DNA from: Atriophallophorus winterbourni
Lineage: Eukaryota; Platyhelminthes; Trematoda; Plagiorchiida; Microphallidae
Reading direction: 5' to 3'
DNA length: 64,000 nucleotides
Assembly: GCA_013407085.1 (NCBI GenBank)
Contig: JACCGJ010015047.1
Location: forward strand, 1 to 64,000
Shown: piece by piece, positions 47,597 to 59,640 of the stretch
Numbering within the stretch: the first letter of the stretch is position 1
Layout: the number at the start of each line of letters is the position of its first letter
Notes under the pieces: generated by a model
The model's input: the letters and a program-made list of their open reading frames with translations, nothing else
The model's database searches: none
Told to the model about the DNA's origin: nothing
Made by a program: the position numbers and the translations under genes

Positions 47597-47863
47597 GTTC
47601 GTGGAGTATGTAAACCCATGGCATGAAACGTTCTGGAAGCATTGCTTCTGGCATTCTAAAATTGCATTTTCGAGGTTAAGATGCCTGTGTGTAGGGTGCT
47701 TGTGGTTCACAATGTTGATCCACTTGCATCGCTTTTTCTCACACGTTCCCAGAAGCGAAGCAGGTAATCTCCGTGTGAAACAACCCTGGTATTCTCCTGG
47801 TTGGTCTGATATTCCAATCGGGAGAATACAGTGGATCAAACTGAGCAAAACCAATATTGACAT
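47597..47863 (-). CDS. Candidate first exon of a secreted cysteine-rich protein
   Basis: Minus strand, ATG at 47863 with A at -3 and an in-frame stop just upstream. Residues 1-19 form a good signal peptide (ILVLLSLIHCILPIGI core, likely cleaved after GIS). The mature part begins DQPGEYQGCFTRRLP and has six cysteines (28, 41, 46, 71, 75, 81), including LECQKQCFQNVSCHGFTY. The layout 'YqGCF...l......C...C......GfTYs' resembles WSC or PAN modules, extracellular carbohydrate- or protein-binding folds. The frame is open to 47570, but a donor-like GTACGT follows codon 89 in phase 0. No partner in block X' and no downstream exon could be joined. I give it better odds than the other single frames because of the ordered signal peptide and cysteines. 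Confidence 0.38.
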
Positions 47864-47879
47864 TTTCGCGTATCAGTGA

Positions 47880-49430
47880 TTGTGACTTTAGCAGTGTTGA
47901 ATACTTATATACTGAACTATCGGATTGTGTGATGAAATCTTATTGGTTGGCTAGCAAGTTGTTTCAAATTATTTGAATTTCAGAGGAATTTCAGTGGTCG
48001 GAATTCAGGTTCAAAAGCATTTACCAGCAATGGAAATCTTTTCGAACTGACTCAGTCGTCTGCCTATTCAGTTGTGTTTAAAAAAACGTGTTGATTTTCG
48101 ACAGGCACCAATGTTCATTTTATGAATTTCTAACAAGTATTCAAGTTTTAAATGGTAAAATAATATTACCGTGATGAATTGCAACTAAACGCCATAATAA
48201 CATGTACTAAGATGATATCAAACGGAAATTCGGTATGCCCAGGAGTGGGAATGCATAATGCAAATAAACTTCATTTCGCCTGCACATAAACGAAATGCTT
48301 GGAGGTCTTTAAAAAATGCTGGCGAATGTATCGATATATCTTGATTTATGTATCGATATATCTGATTTACCCACCATAACAAACACTGCGCTTAGGATTG
48401 TTTGTGCATTTTCAAGGCGACCTCAGAATAATCGGATAAATCTTATAAAATGTAACTTAAACGATCTATTTCAGTACAAACACACTTTATGTGACAAAGC
48501 AACTCTGTTAGAGATGACAAGTTCTTGGAAATACGCGATAAGTTAAATTTCAAATTGAATTTATTTTTTGAAAAAGCTTTAGACGGAGAACCACGGTAAT
48601 TAATTACATGATCACAAACAGTCTGCAGAAATGAATAATAAAAGACACTTACAAATGACCAATTTTCGGTGCTGCTACCATCTTCAAGGCTTTATGATTC
48701 AACGATTTGTGGTTAAAACTTTTATCAACAACTTCATAGGATTACGGTTTAATTGAACATGTGAATATATATTAATGGTTAATATCTGGTTCGTGTTACG
48801 AAAGCAACAAATTTCCAGTTTTTATTTCCCCTACCCTTGGGTTCTAGCGGATTTATATTAATTTTTATCTGGATATTCGAGTTCATGGTCGAAGCCTTCT
48901 TTTGACATGAAATTTGATAGAATTTAATACCTCCTTACATTACAGTTATTCATAAAACCGCAAAAATTGCAGCAGATACTGCTATAAAATATGAACGCAG
49001 ATCGCACCATCAGTGTGCTAATGTCGCCGCATTGAGTATTCTCTATCATTAAGAGAACTATAGGAGGGATTGTTCCTCCCCTAGAGGAGTGCTTTGTGAT
49101 TTGAAACGCTTTACAGCATGAGATGGTGCGCGTCTGTGATGCACATCCATGGTCGACATCAAACGATTCATCCCAATAAAATCAAAAAGAACTACTAATT
49201 TTGGTGACGTTTGTGAATTGATTTCGTAATAAGCGCTGGTTAATCCTAGTTTGAGATAATACATTATTTAAGGTATATTTATCAATTAATCTTTTTCTAA
49301 TTGCGTATGTATTCTTATTATACAGGAAACACATGGCGATATTCTTCGCTTAAATAACGCTCGGTAATAACTTACTCGAAATGATTGTTCGAGCACTGCT
49401 CATCATTTCTGGACTAACTTAAACGGATCT
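47880..49430. other. Mostly unassigned stretch of block X
   Basis: A 76-codon frame at 48316-48546 (+) and a 68-codon minus frame at 49058-49264 (with MDVHHRRAPSHAVKRFKSQS) are the only frames of note. Neither has a partner in X' or a domain I recognise. Confidence 0.45.
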
Positions 49431-49439
49431 TGTGGAGGT

Positions 49440-51300
49440 CGTATATCTAGTGTGGGGGAGTGCACAGCGGCACTGGCTATCGCTGGATCAGCACTAGATT
49501 TTCTGATCTGTTCGATTGGAAAACTGAGGTCCTCGTTGTTGATCGACCAGGCACTGCAAAAATGTTCAAATTCTGTAAAAAACAAAAATCGAACGCTTGT
49601 CCCAAGTGAGTGGAGAGCGTTAAAATATTTATCATGTTCTCAAGCTTCCTGTTTGTTGATGAGTTCGCATTGTTCAACAACGATATTATCAAAGGTTACG
49701 CGTTGATGGAAACTTAACCTCAGTGTCTTCGAAGTGCATTTTTGTATGGCCTTTTTACTTTATCCCACTGGCTATGTCTAATGTGTGTGAACACAAAGAA
49801 ATAAGTCCTGGTATTTTTCTGGTAAGAATGTATAGAAATTTTGCTGCTTGAACGTAGGACTGCAAGAATGTGGTTTCATTGTGAGCAACATTCGAAGATA
49901 TACTGTTGCAAGTAAAACAGACAAGGATATAATGAAAATAACTTATACCGTTCAGGCACGAATTGGGTAACACCTGCACTCATACATGCATCCGAATATT
50001 TCTAGTATCATTTCGTTTTAATAAAGCCTGCTAGGGATGGTTTGATGTATGGAATAATTTGTAAGGGTGTATGAGGTCTCCTGAGGTTTTGTGAATTCGA
50101 ACTGACTCATTTGAGCTATCCGTTTTTGATTTGGCTTGTTTCGGATGCTGAGAACTAGTTTTGTTAAGTGGTGATAGCATGATTTTGACATCATTTTTGA
50201 GCTGCGGAGAGCATGACTGCACACCGAATTCCATGACTGATTTCAAGTATGTATTCATGATCTTTTCTAATATCATGACCGAAAATTTTCGAAATACCTG
50301 TTTCAGTAGATTTACGACACGTTTTGCATTTTCAAAGGCATTGTAGGTTTGATGAATCTTTTAATTGAAAGAGTGTAACTTGAACGTACTACTACCAGCA
50401 TGTAGTTAGATTCCGAATTTCAGATCCATCGAAATTAATTTCATAGAACACCCGACAATATAATTAACATTTCTGATGAGAAATACATGCGATCTATTTG
50501 AAAGTTTTTCAAAGTTTGGTCGACCAAACATCTTTACATCTGATCGTGAGGGTTCAATGATTTCAAAATTCTAATTTTTAAATCAAATACTTGTAATTCT
50601 TTTTTAATAATCTGTGTCTGAACAGAAACATCAATTTGCTGGAACTGCTTCTTATAGACACATGGACTACCCAAGGAGCAGAGTCTTTGTTGAAATCAAT
50701 TGAAATTTCAGGGGTATCAAGCTGAACATTTGGACCGTGAACTTTTACGAAAGTTTAATATGTAGACTTGTTGATCTACCCTACACCGATTGGGTTCCGC
50801 AATTTACTTTGAATTTCTTGTTACACAAATAGTGACTGAAAGCATGCACTCAGTCCCTATAGTGGGATTAGCGGACCTTATGTGAAAAACAGCATACGCA
50901 AAGATAAGTGTGTCTGTCTGGGTGGACCTATTCTTCTATTGTTTAATGATGTTTGCGTTAGCTCATTGGTTGAAACCTGTTCCTCTGAGTTTGCTTAATT
51001 TCGAAAACTGCGGTGAATCTAAACAAAAACTGATCCGTAAGTAAATTGATGTAAGAAGACCTGAGAAACGGAGGAAGACTGAGTGTCTGGAATGGGATCT
51101 TCCTTTAAACTATGAAAAAAGAGGTAAACCAGTAAAAGAATTTGTTGAACTCGTATGCCCGTCTGTGAGATTTGGGCTGAAGTAGGTAAATAAGCAAGAC
51201 ATTAATCAAGCAAGTAATAAGCGTGGCATCGGTTCAAGTCGGTGAATTCGAATCACAGCGATTTACATCTCACTTGATCAACAGTTTGAGCTCTGGCATT
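49440..51300 (+). repeat. Terminal sub-segment of block X (partner 62120-63480)
   Basis: Both copies share 'cgctggatca.cac', 'tctgttcgattggaaaactgaggtcctcgttgttga' (one or two changes), 'acttgaacgta.tact', 'catctgatcgtgagggt' and 'tgacttt'-type landmarks to the end. Frames around 49403-49706 are incidental overlaps; reading frames are not kept between the copies. Confidence 0.75.
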
Positions 51301-52539
51301 TCAGTAGAAAAAAAATCAAATTTTGTTATCATTTCAGGAGTGACTATCGAATCATCAAAACAGTAAAATCTCACAAAACAATTTTACACAGAAAATTAGA
51401 AACAGCTCTCCTTAAATTATTAGTTGTCAGCCAAATTTGTATAAAACACGCATTACTAGTTCAGTTAAGATTGTGTTTCTATCTTGCCTACGGCTCGCTC
51501 AGCGGTGCACACATACATAACAAAACAAGTTTCGAATGCAAAGCAACTAATTTTCATCCAACGGTTTTCTCAAACCTCCTCTGACATACAAGTTATGGCA
51601 TGGCTTACACGGATCATTACTACAAACTCTGTAACCTAATTTTTCAATTGAAGGGATATAAATTTCAAATAAGATAACAACTGGTAGATGGACCTATTAT
51701 GATATTGGTGGTAGACCCTATATATAGACGAAAACCAGTATTTAAATGCAGCATAGGCTAAAGTAGAATAATCTTCACAGTGAAATCTTTGAGGAAAAAT
51801 TACAACAAAGATTCCTCGGCAAAATTTATCCCAATGATTCCTCTTCCTGTCAATTTTCTGTTGCAACTAGGTTCCACTTTAACCTCTATAGACTACCGTG
51901 GTTCAATCTGATAAACGACACGTTGTGCTGAGAAGATCACTCGCCTCATACAAACATCATAATGTGCCTAAATGTTTTACGCTCTGTGATAAAACATTTC
52001 TGCAATATTACGCGGCCAGAGTGTAAAGTTGATAAGGAGACCATAAATGTAATCACGGGATTCAATGTAGGATGTTTGATAGTAAATAAACTGCTAATCG
52101 CAGAGTTTTAAAACATCACGATACGTTCTCCACTAGACAAACAAGCATATATTGCTCATCATAAATTGAACTTTCATTTTTCAAGGATTAAGCGTTCCTA
52201 ATCGCTTCGCAACAAACGAATTTACTGATCTATCAATCGTTTGAATTCTCTCGATTTCAGTCGCTTTACGCATGTGGAATAAGCCTAATTTATAGGTCAA
52301 TATTCTCACAAGTCTTCAAAGTTTTACTAAGTAATTTGATAAATTGTAGAAATTTAATTATCAATGAATACAAGATGATTGTCAAAATGTTAGTGGTCAA
52401 ACGTTGTTTGATTACCATTTGCATTGATTTTGAAAAGAAAAATGGTTAAAATGAAGTACCATGACATTCGCTTTTTCAGAGTTGCATACCAAAGCACAAC
52501 AAACACACTGACAGTACATATATCGTCTTGCCAGCACAT

Positions 52540-53100
52540 AATATTTTAAGATTCTCAGTGGTAACGAATCCAAAGATAATAAACGTCTACGTTCGTCTTA
52601 CGATGCAGTATGCTGTAGTGGTGAGGCTCCTTAACTGCGAAAATATATTGCTCACTTTCAAACAAACTATCACGAAGCAACGGAGTTAGTATTGGGTCCT
52701 TGCAATGTTCTGAACAACGAACTGTTTCAAAGACATTTGTTTCGTGATTTTATTTAAAGAAGGATTTGACGCGATATAATTGGAACCATTGTAATACTGT
52801 CTATCGAAGGGCATCCGATATAACACTTGATTCTATTGTGACGATCAAGCAACACTTGAACATAACTTATCTTTTAAGTTGGCAAACATTTTACCGTACA
52901 TACTACATTCGATTGAAATTCCATAGGGCAACACGTGTTTAAATGTAATTTTTCGGCGATTTTAAAGCGGAATTAGACTTAAACATGTAAAAGCACATTA
53001 TTTCTCACCCATAAATTTTGATGTACTCTGTTAATTTACTTCTCTTATTTTTCACAATATCATATATAACGTAACCCTTTGGTATTGTGAAGTACAAGTT
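52540..53100 (+). pseudogene. CR1-like retrotransposon 3' end, block X'
   Basis: Counterpart of 38580-40170 without the insertion: an 'ARK/dsrW'-type start near 52550, an NDELF-like tail near 52710 and, at about 52895-52990, a degraded 'K.hra.rv....f.gdFKAELDLN' C-terminus. Stops throughout. Shows that the element was already present before the block duplication. Confidence 0.6.
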
Positions 53101-53429
53101 TCTAACCATGTATCCTATACTCATTGATTCCTTTACAATAGTATTTGCAACAGCGTTATCATTGTGGAATAATCGACGGAAATCTTGTTCGATGCTTATG
53201 TTCCAAAATACACATCAAATGAAAAAAAGAATATATATTGGAATCGAGCTTGTCGAGCACAAATATTACAATGTCTAAAAAGATGTCGCATGCTTAGTTA
53301 GCAAACAGTAAAAATCTGTTACATTTAAATTAAAAGAAACCATAAAAATTGTTCCCTCAGTTTAAAAATATTTCGATCAATAGTTTCCTTATGAGTAGTC
53401 ACAAAGTTACGGTTTTCTATCATTTGATG

Positions 53430-53545
53430 TAAGGGTTTATTGGTCTTTATTGAAGACGTTTCAGCTGCATAAACTCAAACGTTGATTTTTTTTATTGATT
53501 TCACTTAATTTATGATGTTAAATTGTGATATTTTGTGTGATTATC
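53430..53545. other. Start of DNA present only in block X'
   Basis: Includes 'gaagacgtttcagctgcat', resembling a segment at about 60508 ('cctgaaacgtcgg'). Together with the next feature it has no counterpart in block X. Confidence 0.35.
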
Positions 53546-53559
53546 AAAATTTATTTCAT

Positions 53560-53915
53560 TTATATGTGGTTGCCTAAACGCCATAATGCTTTTAAATTTT
53601 GGATGAATTCTGACTTTAAAGTTGTTATCGATATAAATGAATGGATTTGCTTTTTGTTCTTATAATTATGCTTATTTACTGGTTTTATATTTTGTTCTTC
53701 ATTTGCCTCTTCCAAACGACGTGTTAAGCTCATGTAGATATCATAATACAATAGGAGTTTACATTGACTCTCCAGTTGAACCATACATTTTGCAGCACAA
53801 ACGATAGGTGATACTCGACTAATCATGTACATTTTTACACCATCTGCCGGATCTACATTCGGTAACAAAACGTATCTGTTGTTTCTAAACAAGAACTTGG
53901 ATCTGTTAACGTCCC
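53560..53915 (-). CDS. Candidate exon, PAN/apple-like cysteine pattern
   Basis: Minus-strand frame preceded by an acceptor-like 'acaaatgtaattag'. It reads GGDVNRSKFLFRNNRYVLLP, then DPADGVKMYMISRVSPIVCAA and KCMVQLESQCKLLLYYDIYM, then a charged tail RRLEEANEEQNIKPVNKHN. The order 'gy.l....t...C...C....C....y' resembles half of a PAN/apple module, a small extracellular binding domain, but only three cysteines are present. The ATG-less start points to an internal exon. The segment has no copy in block X. Weak call. Confidence 0.28.
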
Positions 53916-54179
53916 CTCCTAATTACATTTGTATTTCGGTCATTGTAGATGTATTTACTCAAACGTTTCCCATACCCGTATATTATTGGTGGCATAGTTG
54001 TGAAGATATGACATTGAGATTACAATCACAATACAAATCACTGAGTCACTTAAAATACGACGAAGTTCGCAGAATATCATTCTGGTCACATAAAATCTTT
54101 TTTACTCCCAAAGTATCCCGAATATTTGATCTGTTTTTGAGCACTGAGTTTTCATTCACAACACTGTATTATTTTGTGT

Positions 54180-56790
54180 AAAACCGCGCGACACATGAGC
54201 GAATAGTGCCAAACGCTGTGGTTTTGATTGCTAATCAGACCAACGCCATCCGATAAAACGGAGGAGAGGGAGTGCGCAAATTCTTATGAATGTTATGTCT
54301 GTGTGTGCTGCTGGCCTAGCTGTGTGCTAGAGGGAACCACAACCGTAACAAAACCGGTGTACTGACTGATAGCATGAATAGCAGAATGGCTTTACGGTGA
54401 GCTTTATTCGCATTATTTACTCGCGACACTTACTGATTGATGCTCACTCGATAAAACATTCACTGACCGATGAAGTTATTGGAAAAAAAACCGGATTTCG
54501 GGTCCAGATGTTTCAATGATTAACTGTTCTGTAATAATGCATTATTATGTATTGAACGATGTGCAATACGTCATTTTTAGTTAAATTGGAACATCGCTGC
54601 CAGGGCTCGTGTATAACCGGTTGGCACGTATTTACAGGACGAAGTAGATTTGCGTGATATTGGGGTGATATTATTCGAATTTTCGTTTCTTTTCATACTC
54701 GCTTTATATCGAGGATACATTAATGTGAGCAAAATCGTCGTCGGTGTATGTGTTGTGTTTCTTAATATGAGCGAGGTGAGTTTGACATATTTCCTACTAT
54801 AACAAAATACGACAAAATCAAATTTGTTGAGGAACATAATCACAAACAGAAAACGAAATGTCAGACGTATGATTTCGTTTTTCATCTAGCGAAATACAAA
54901 CTGGCATATGGAAGAAAGACCAGAAACGATTATTTTATATGTGATTTTAGAAAATCAGACAAATTTGATTCTGAGCTGTAAACAACATTATTATCAAACT
55001 GTCTGCTGAATGCAAAAAAACCATAGATGAAGAGTAGCCAGAGATTGTTGAGCGCGTGGATATTATGTTGTTAATTGAGGTGAGCTTATGGTGGTTGTAA
55101 GGGTATAAACAATGTACAGACAAGTTCGCAATCTCTTATAGTTATTCCAATACATCAAAATAACTGTTAGGATATACAAGTAATAGACTGCTCGCATTCA
55201 CTACACGTACACGCGATCTCACATCTTATTACTCACTGTTTGCATTATGTAGCGGTAAAATCAGCAAGTTATAATACAGTGATGAAGCGATTGGCAAAAA
55301 TTTACATTTTAAAGCGATGGTTAATTACATGGGTATATCTATGGCTGCTTTCAACTCACTCCTTATCAATTTCTAGCTGTACAATTTCATCAGGCGTGGA
55401 TAATAAAATTGCATACAGTGACTCCTGAAACAGTGGAAAGGTGATAAACTATGTAACAACCAATTAGGCTAACTCTTTCAAACCTAACATTTTGAAATGA
55501 TTTATTAAAGCGGTTTATCCAAGTCGAATGAAATAATTATGTAGTTGCGAGTTTGTTTGTATGACGCGCTAAAATATCGATCGAATTGCATGAGTTCAAA
55601 TACGGTGAAGCGTTTGTTTCATGGTATGATAAAACTCAGAAAAAGGCGTTTCATCTTTAGATGATTATCTATTGCGTGCAGACTAATGTGATGACAGCGA
55701 AGATTTAAATGTATTGCAATATGAGTAGAAAACACGATGGCTAGTAGACATGCACTCAGCAATTTAGTAATGCAGCTACCTTTACGGTATGACATTCAGT
55801 GCTGCAACGAGGGAACAATTATTTAAGTAAAATTGGGTTGATATTTGATATAACGTTTTCTTCCTAGTCACATTTTGTCACATTTGTAAGATTTTTACTC
55901 ATGCCCTGTGAGTCACATTGCAATGAGTAATTTGGTCAAATGATCTGCTCCGTATCTACATGACTGGAGATCCTTTGGATTTTATTAGGTGTTTGAGGAC
56001 AAGATCAATTAGAGCTGATACATGGAGAGCTATTGAATTACATTCCATATTCTGACTATTGTCCTTGATCTAATGAAACATATTCGCTGCAGTCTAAACA
56101 AATTTTAAACACAACATTTTATGTATTTGATTTATGAAATTAGCTTTAAAATATTCCACATTTGTGTATGAATGAAAAGCATTGAGGTTGTCATGTTTTT
56201 TATGCAAATTGCAAATTTATTGATGAAGCCAATCAGTCAGTCATGACAGTGGACGTTTGATGTCATTAATAAAGTTTGTTTAAATTTCATGGCTCATGAT
56301 TTTCAGGACCCCGTCCAGATCACCTCCTATCTTATTCAATTTTTTTGAAACCTGATAGTTTGTTTTGAATACTCTTTGATATTCGTCATCCTTTTTCCAT
56401 TTTGTTTGAACGCCGTGGGCTTATTAACCTGCGTTTCAGTTCATTGAGTTGCCGTTGTGAGTTCACGATTCAATGAGTTTTGTTCCTTTCTTTTTAGTCT
56501 GAAATGCATGGTAACCTATTGAAGGTGGCTTATCCAAACAATCGCGATTTTGTATTACTGATACTACTTCAGTGATCTCGTATTCATTTAGTCACAAGCA
56601 CAACAAAATCCTCTTTGAAATAATTGATAACCACCTTAATGCAGTCAAGTTGAGCTAGAAGACGAGAAAAAAACACATTTTGAGGAATGCATGGAATCAC
56701 AACGGGATTCCAGCACACGCTTGGCCTCCAAACAAAGCGTTGCCGTTCAATCTTGCAAACTACAAATTGCTTCGAGTTTGAACTTGCTTG
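54180..56790 (+). repeat. Block X' sub-segments matching 40980-44370
   Basis: Co-linear with block X ('tgaatgttatg', 'tgtgtgtgctgctgg', 'atgtgattttag.aaatcagaca', 'atcgatcgaattgcatgagttcaaatacggtga', 'tacatgactggagatc', 'gaacgccgtgggc'). The frames at 53825-54181, 54577-54885 and 55240-55428 have stops in block X and are not called. The ICDF segment and the coiled-coil-like segment are described with their X partners. Confidence 0.78.
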
Positions 56791-56799
56791 CACAATACT

Positions 56800-57930
56800 T
56801 CTATCTTCTAACTTACTTCAGAATCTTATGCAATGAGACATACGCAGTGAAAAACAAGAAGAAGAAATTAGCTTCATTCGTATACACGAATTTTCAGCAG
56901 TAACAATAATTTCACCAAACCTTTAAAAAATATTGACTACCAGTTTACGGCACCAAGTTACAATTTTTGAATGAATGATGTTTCCTGCCCATTTTTATAG
57001 ATTATTTCCAAATATGATCCCGTTTATCAGTAAATGCGGTAAATAAAATATTAACAACAATACCCTGTAACTTATATTTCGTTCAAGATTGCGCGCCTCA
57101 GTTTATACAAAAACGTGTTGCATTTGCATTCACATTAACGAACAAAATTAAAAAAAGTGTGGAATGAATTATTTTACGCACGGTCGATTTGAATGCGTTT
57201 CAAAGCTTCTTTGAATGCCATCGTTTAGAATTATTAACCGTTGATATTTTTCGCTAAATAGTTCAGTAATGCACGATGATGTTAATCGAACACGCACAAA
57301 TTTAGAGTCTTTGGAAATCCAGCATTTTTGATTGGTCATTTGATGTATTACTTTCCCCGGAATTGAATTTGTTCTTCTTTGAATTTCTTGCGCGAACATA
57401 CGGAATCGGTTTTGGTTTTCGCCGAAAAGCTGCGTGGTTCCGTGAAAGGTTGTAAGATTTCACTCAATATTCGTCGTGCGCGTGTGGTTTTGGTTAACCT
57501 CGTTGCTTTTCCAACCATAAAAAACGTATGATTTTTTGCGCTCGGACATTATGTTGCATACATCACCTGAACTAGTTTTGTGTTGTGCGCTACTCAGAGT
57601 TGTGAAAAGCTTGAGCATAGGAAACAAAGTACCATTTCACCTTTACCAACCCACTAGCTCGTGTTTATCAAGTAGACTGATTGTGATTATTTCCCAGAAG
57701 GTTTTCACAGGAATCGTAAGTATACACGCTTTAGTAGGCCCTGGGTCTTGTGTTAATTAAAGGTTCATTGTGGGAGCAAACATAGTTTCTAAACAGGTTT
57801 CTGGACAAAAAATCCAATTATAGACTACAGAAAGATTGTTATAGATAAAACGTTGAATTTTGCGTGTAGAATTTCTGAGCTTCAGTCTTTTTCAGTAAAC
57901 GGAACCGTATTGCAAAATGGAGTTTGTTGA
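56800..57930. other. DNA present only in block X', mostly unassigned
   Basis: Contains a strong consensus donor GTAAGT at 57716-57721 ('gaatcgtaagtatac'). A short in-phase exon ending there (TDCDYFPEGFHRN) would join the acceptor at 57940 in phase. The longer frame at 57536-57760 would not. Confidence 0.35.
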
Positions 57931-57940
57931 TTTCTTCCAG

Positions 57941-58152
57941 ATTCTAATTTGAGTATATATATGATCATTTCTAAGCAACAAAATATCTACTACTGGATTA
58001 ATGAAACACTTAGAAGAAATCTCGGTGTCTTTTTAGACTTTAAAACGTGCACCAAAGAAAACGATGCATCTGACACCAATGAATCTTCATATATCATCCC
58101 TCTCTACAAACGAAAGCAATTTGTGCTATTCGGATTTTCACGCGATTCCTAA
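57941..58152 (+). CDS. Candidate exon after a strong acceptor
   Basis: Preceded by a pyrimidine-rich acceptor (TTTGTTGATTTCTTCCAG). It reads SNLSIYMIISKQQNIYYW, INETLRRNLGVFLDFKTC, then DASDTNESSYIIPLYKRKQF and VLFGFSRDS to a stop. With the GTAAGT donor at 57716 it gives a 225 bp intron in compatible phase. The alternation of a helical stretch and short strands, with conserved N and Y/F positions, loosely resembles the frames at 58310-58528 and 60157-60405, which could mean repeated modules of one extracellular protein. No family recognised. Confidence 0.33.
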
Positions 58153-58309
58153 ACTTATGAGGAATCAGAAAACCCCTTTTATCTTGTGGCATTTTTCGAA
58201 GTTACTTAATGCATTTTATACCATTAGATAGATTAAATTAAATTAGAGTATTATAGAGCCTCTCGGGTAACGCAACAAAGAATTTTGGGCAATTTTACAA
58301 AATCTAGTA

Positions 58310-58528
58310 ATGGATTATAAATTTTACGTTAACAAACATCAAATGATCTACTTACATATAAAATCGAATTTGCTGATTTCTGGTGAACAAATATCATTGC
58401 ACGGATGTTCTAACAAATCTTACGAAGCCGACAAAACTTCATTTTATCTGACATTCTCTTTCGCTTATCAAGTCAAACATTCTGTACGATTTTACCAACA
58501 ATTGCTTTACACGAATCAAAAAGAATGA
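58310..58528 (+). CDS. Candidate exon, possibly a related module
   Basis: Preceded by 'caattttacaaaatctag'. It reads MDYKFYVNKHQMIYLHIKS, then NLLISGEQISLHGCSNKS, KTSFYLTFSFAYQVKHSV and RFYQQLLYTNQKE to a stop. The part NLLISGEQISLHG ... FYLTFSF parallels NFISGRARITFTG ... YYIVFIN at 60250-60350. Short, single-copy and without a clear donor, so weak. Confidence 0.3.
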   Translation: MDYKFYVNKHQMIYLHIKSNLLISGEQISLHGCSNKSYEADKTSFYLTFSFAYQVKHSVRFYQQLLYTNQKE

Positions 58529-58569
58529 TCGAATTCGGGACGTACGACTTCAGTTGTGTACGTGCTCGA

Positions 58570-58800
58570 GAAGCAACTCAACCTGAAAATCTTGAAAGTA
58601 TATGTTCATTTGCATGCATTTCCATCACACACTCGAAGCCCGTTTCGTAGAGTTTGCACTCAGCAGGTGGGGGCAGTGTGATCTGAATCCCAATGCGTTT
58701 GAAATGGTTGAAACATTGTGATAGAAATGCACGCAAATGATTACTTTGTCCATGATCATCGGTTTGAACACTTATTAGATGTGTTCCGGGCACACGTCAG
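58570..58800 (-). repeat. Hammerhead-type repeat, minus strand, block X'
   Basis: Minus strand: 'cctgctgagtgcaaactctacgaaacgggcttcgag', then 'tgtgtgatggaaatgcatgcaaatg'. The core keeps GAG, CGAAAC and the loop, but CTGATGA is CTGCTGA and stem II is unpaired, so it is inactive. Partner of 45670-45960. Confidence 0.68.
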
Positions 58801-58819
58801 TGAAAAAGAGGATATGTTT

Positions 58820-59040
58820 TTTTAAAGAATGGATTAGGAACGGCAACATGCACGGCGTACCGCAGTATCACCCAATGCAACATGTCATTTGGTAACTGCC
58901 AATTATTTCGGATCCTATTTCGTATTCCATTGATTGACCGACCGACAAATCACACCTCTGAAAAGAGAAGTTGCACCGAGCTATTTTGAATGGGTTAGGC
59001 TGAACTCCAAACCTATAAAATATTGAAAGAATTATGTTGT
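58820..59040 (+). repeat. Block X' sub-segment matching 46010-46230
   Basis: Strong co-linear match: 'gcaacatgcacggcgta', 'cccaatgcaacatg', 'cctctgaaaagagaag', 'aaacctataaaatattgaaa'. No conserved frame. Confidence 0.78.
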
Positions 59041-59329
59041 GGTAATCACATTTCCCGTTGTTATATCGAAAACCAGTTTCTACATGTTTGCCCTCATCAA
59101 ATGAAGACAGTTGGGCCAGGTTTAGTACAATTTTTAGGAGTGCAAAATTTCAAAATAAATATATTAAATTTGAACATTACGATTTTTTGTTTCATATTGA
59201 GGAATCTTTGAGAATGATTCTTGAGTCAGTGCATAAAGCGCATCCTGAATAATGGAAGCATAGGATCAGAGCTTCTTTTTATTGAAAAATAAAATGCGTG
59301 ACGCGTTTACCTTCAAAAGTTCGTACAGA

Positions 59330-59640
59330 TCACGAATCTAATATCTCTGCATGATGAGTGCAAACAACACGATACTGGTCGCGGAATGTGTACATGTGTA
59401 ATGGAAATGCATGCAAACGCAAAACGATGTGTTAAACCCGTTCTGCATGTTCGCCAGCATTTTGTATTGAAGATTTGATCAGACTAAACTTAACTGGCAG
59501 TGATTTACGAGCGCTCATTGTTCAGAATTATTCCAATGTTGTAAGGTATGATGATTTCGATTGTACGGTCGATACCTGAGGAGTGCAACGGCCACAACAT
59601 AATTCTTGTGTGATGGAAATGCGGCAAACCTGGATCTACG
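59330..59640 (+). repeat. Hammerhead-type repeat, plus strand, two decayed units, block X'
   Basis: 'ctgcatgatgagtgcaaacaacacgatactggtcgcgg' keeps GATGAG, the loop and GGTC but has CGATAC for CGAAAC. A second unit has 'acctgaggagtgcaacggcc' and 'tgtgtgatggaaatg'. Partner of 46480-46830. Confidence 0.68.

Larger units (their letters stand above)
37480..51470 (+). repeat. Large tandem duplication, block X (about 14 kb)
   Basis: Block X and block X' (51470 onward) share sub-segments in the same order. 37500-38450 matches 51480-52440. 38570-40170 matches 52540-53090, with extra DNA in X. 40980-41460 matches 54190-54650. 42260-44370 matches 54715-56790. 45760-47170 matches 58570-60157. 49440-51300 matches 62120-63480. 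Identity by eye is roughly 70 percent, so this is old. The junction lies near 51470, where the end of X meets DNA matching 37480. Insertions account for the length differences. Confidence 0.82.

Noticed and set aside
53825..54181. 118-codon plus-strand frame.
   Set aside because: Partly antisense to the 53560-53915 frame, and closed by stops in the homologous part of block X.
59023..59252. Two overlapping 62-64 codon plus-strand frames.
   Set aside because: Not conserved in block X and without splice signals or motifs.
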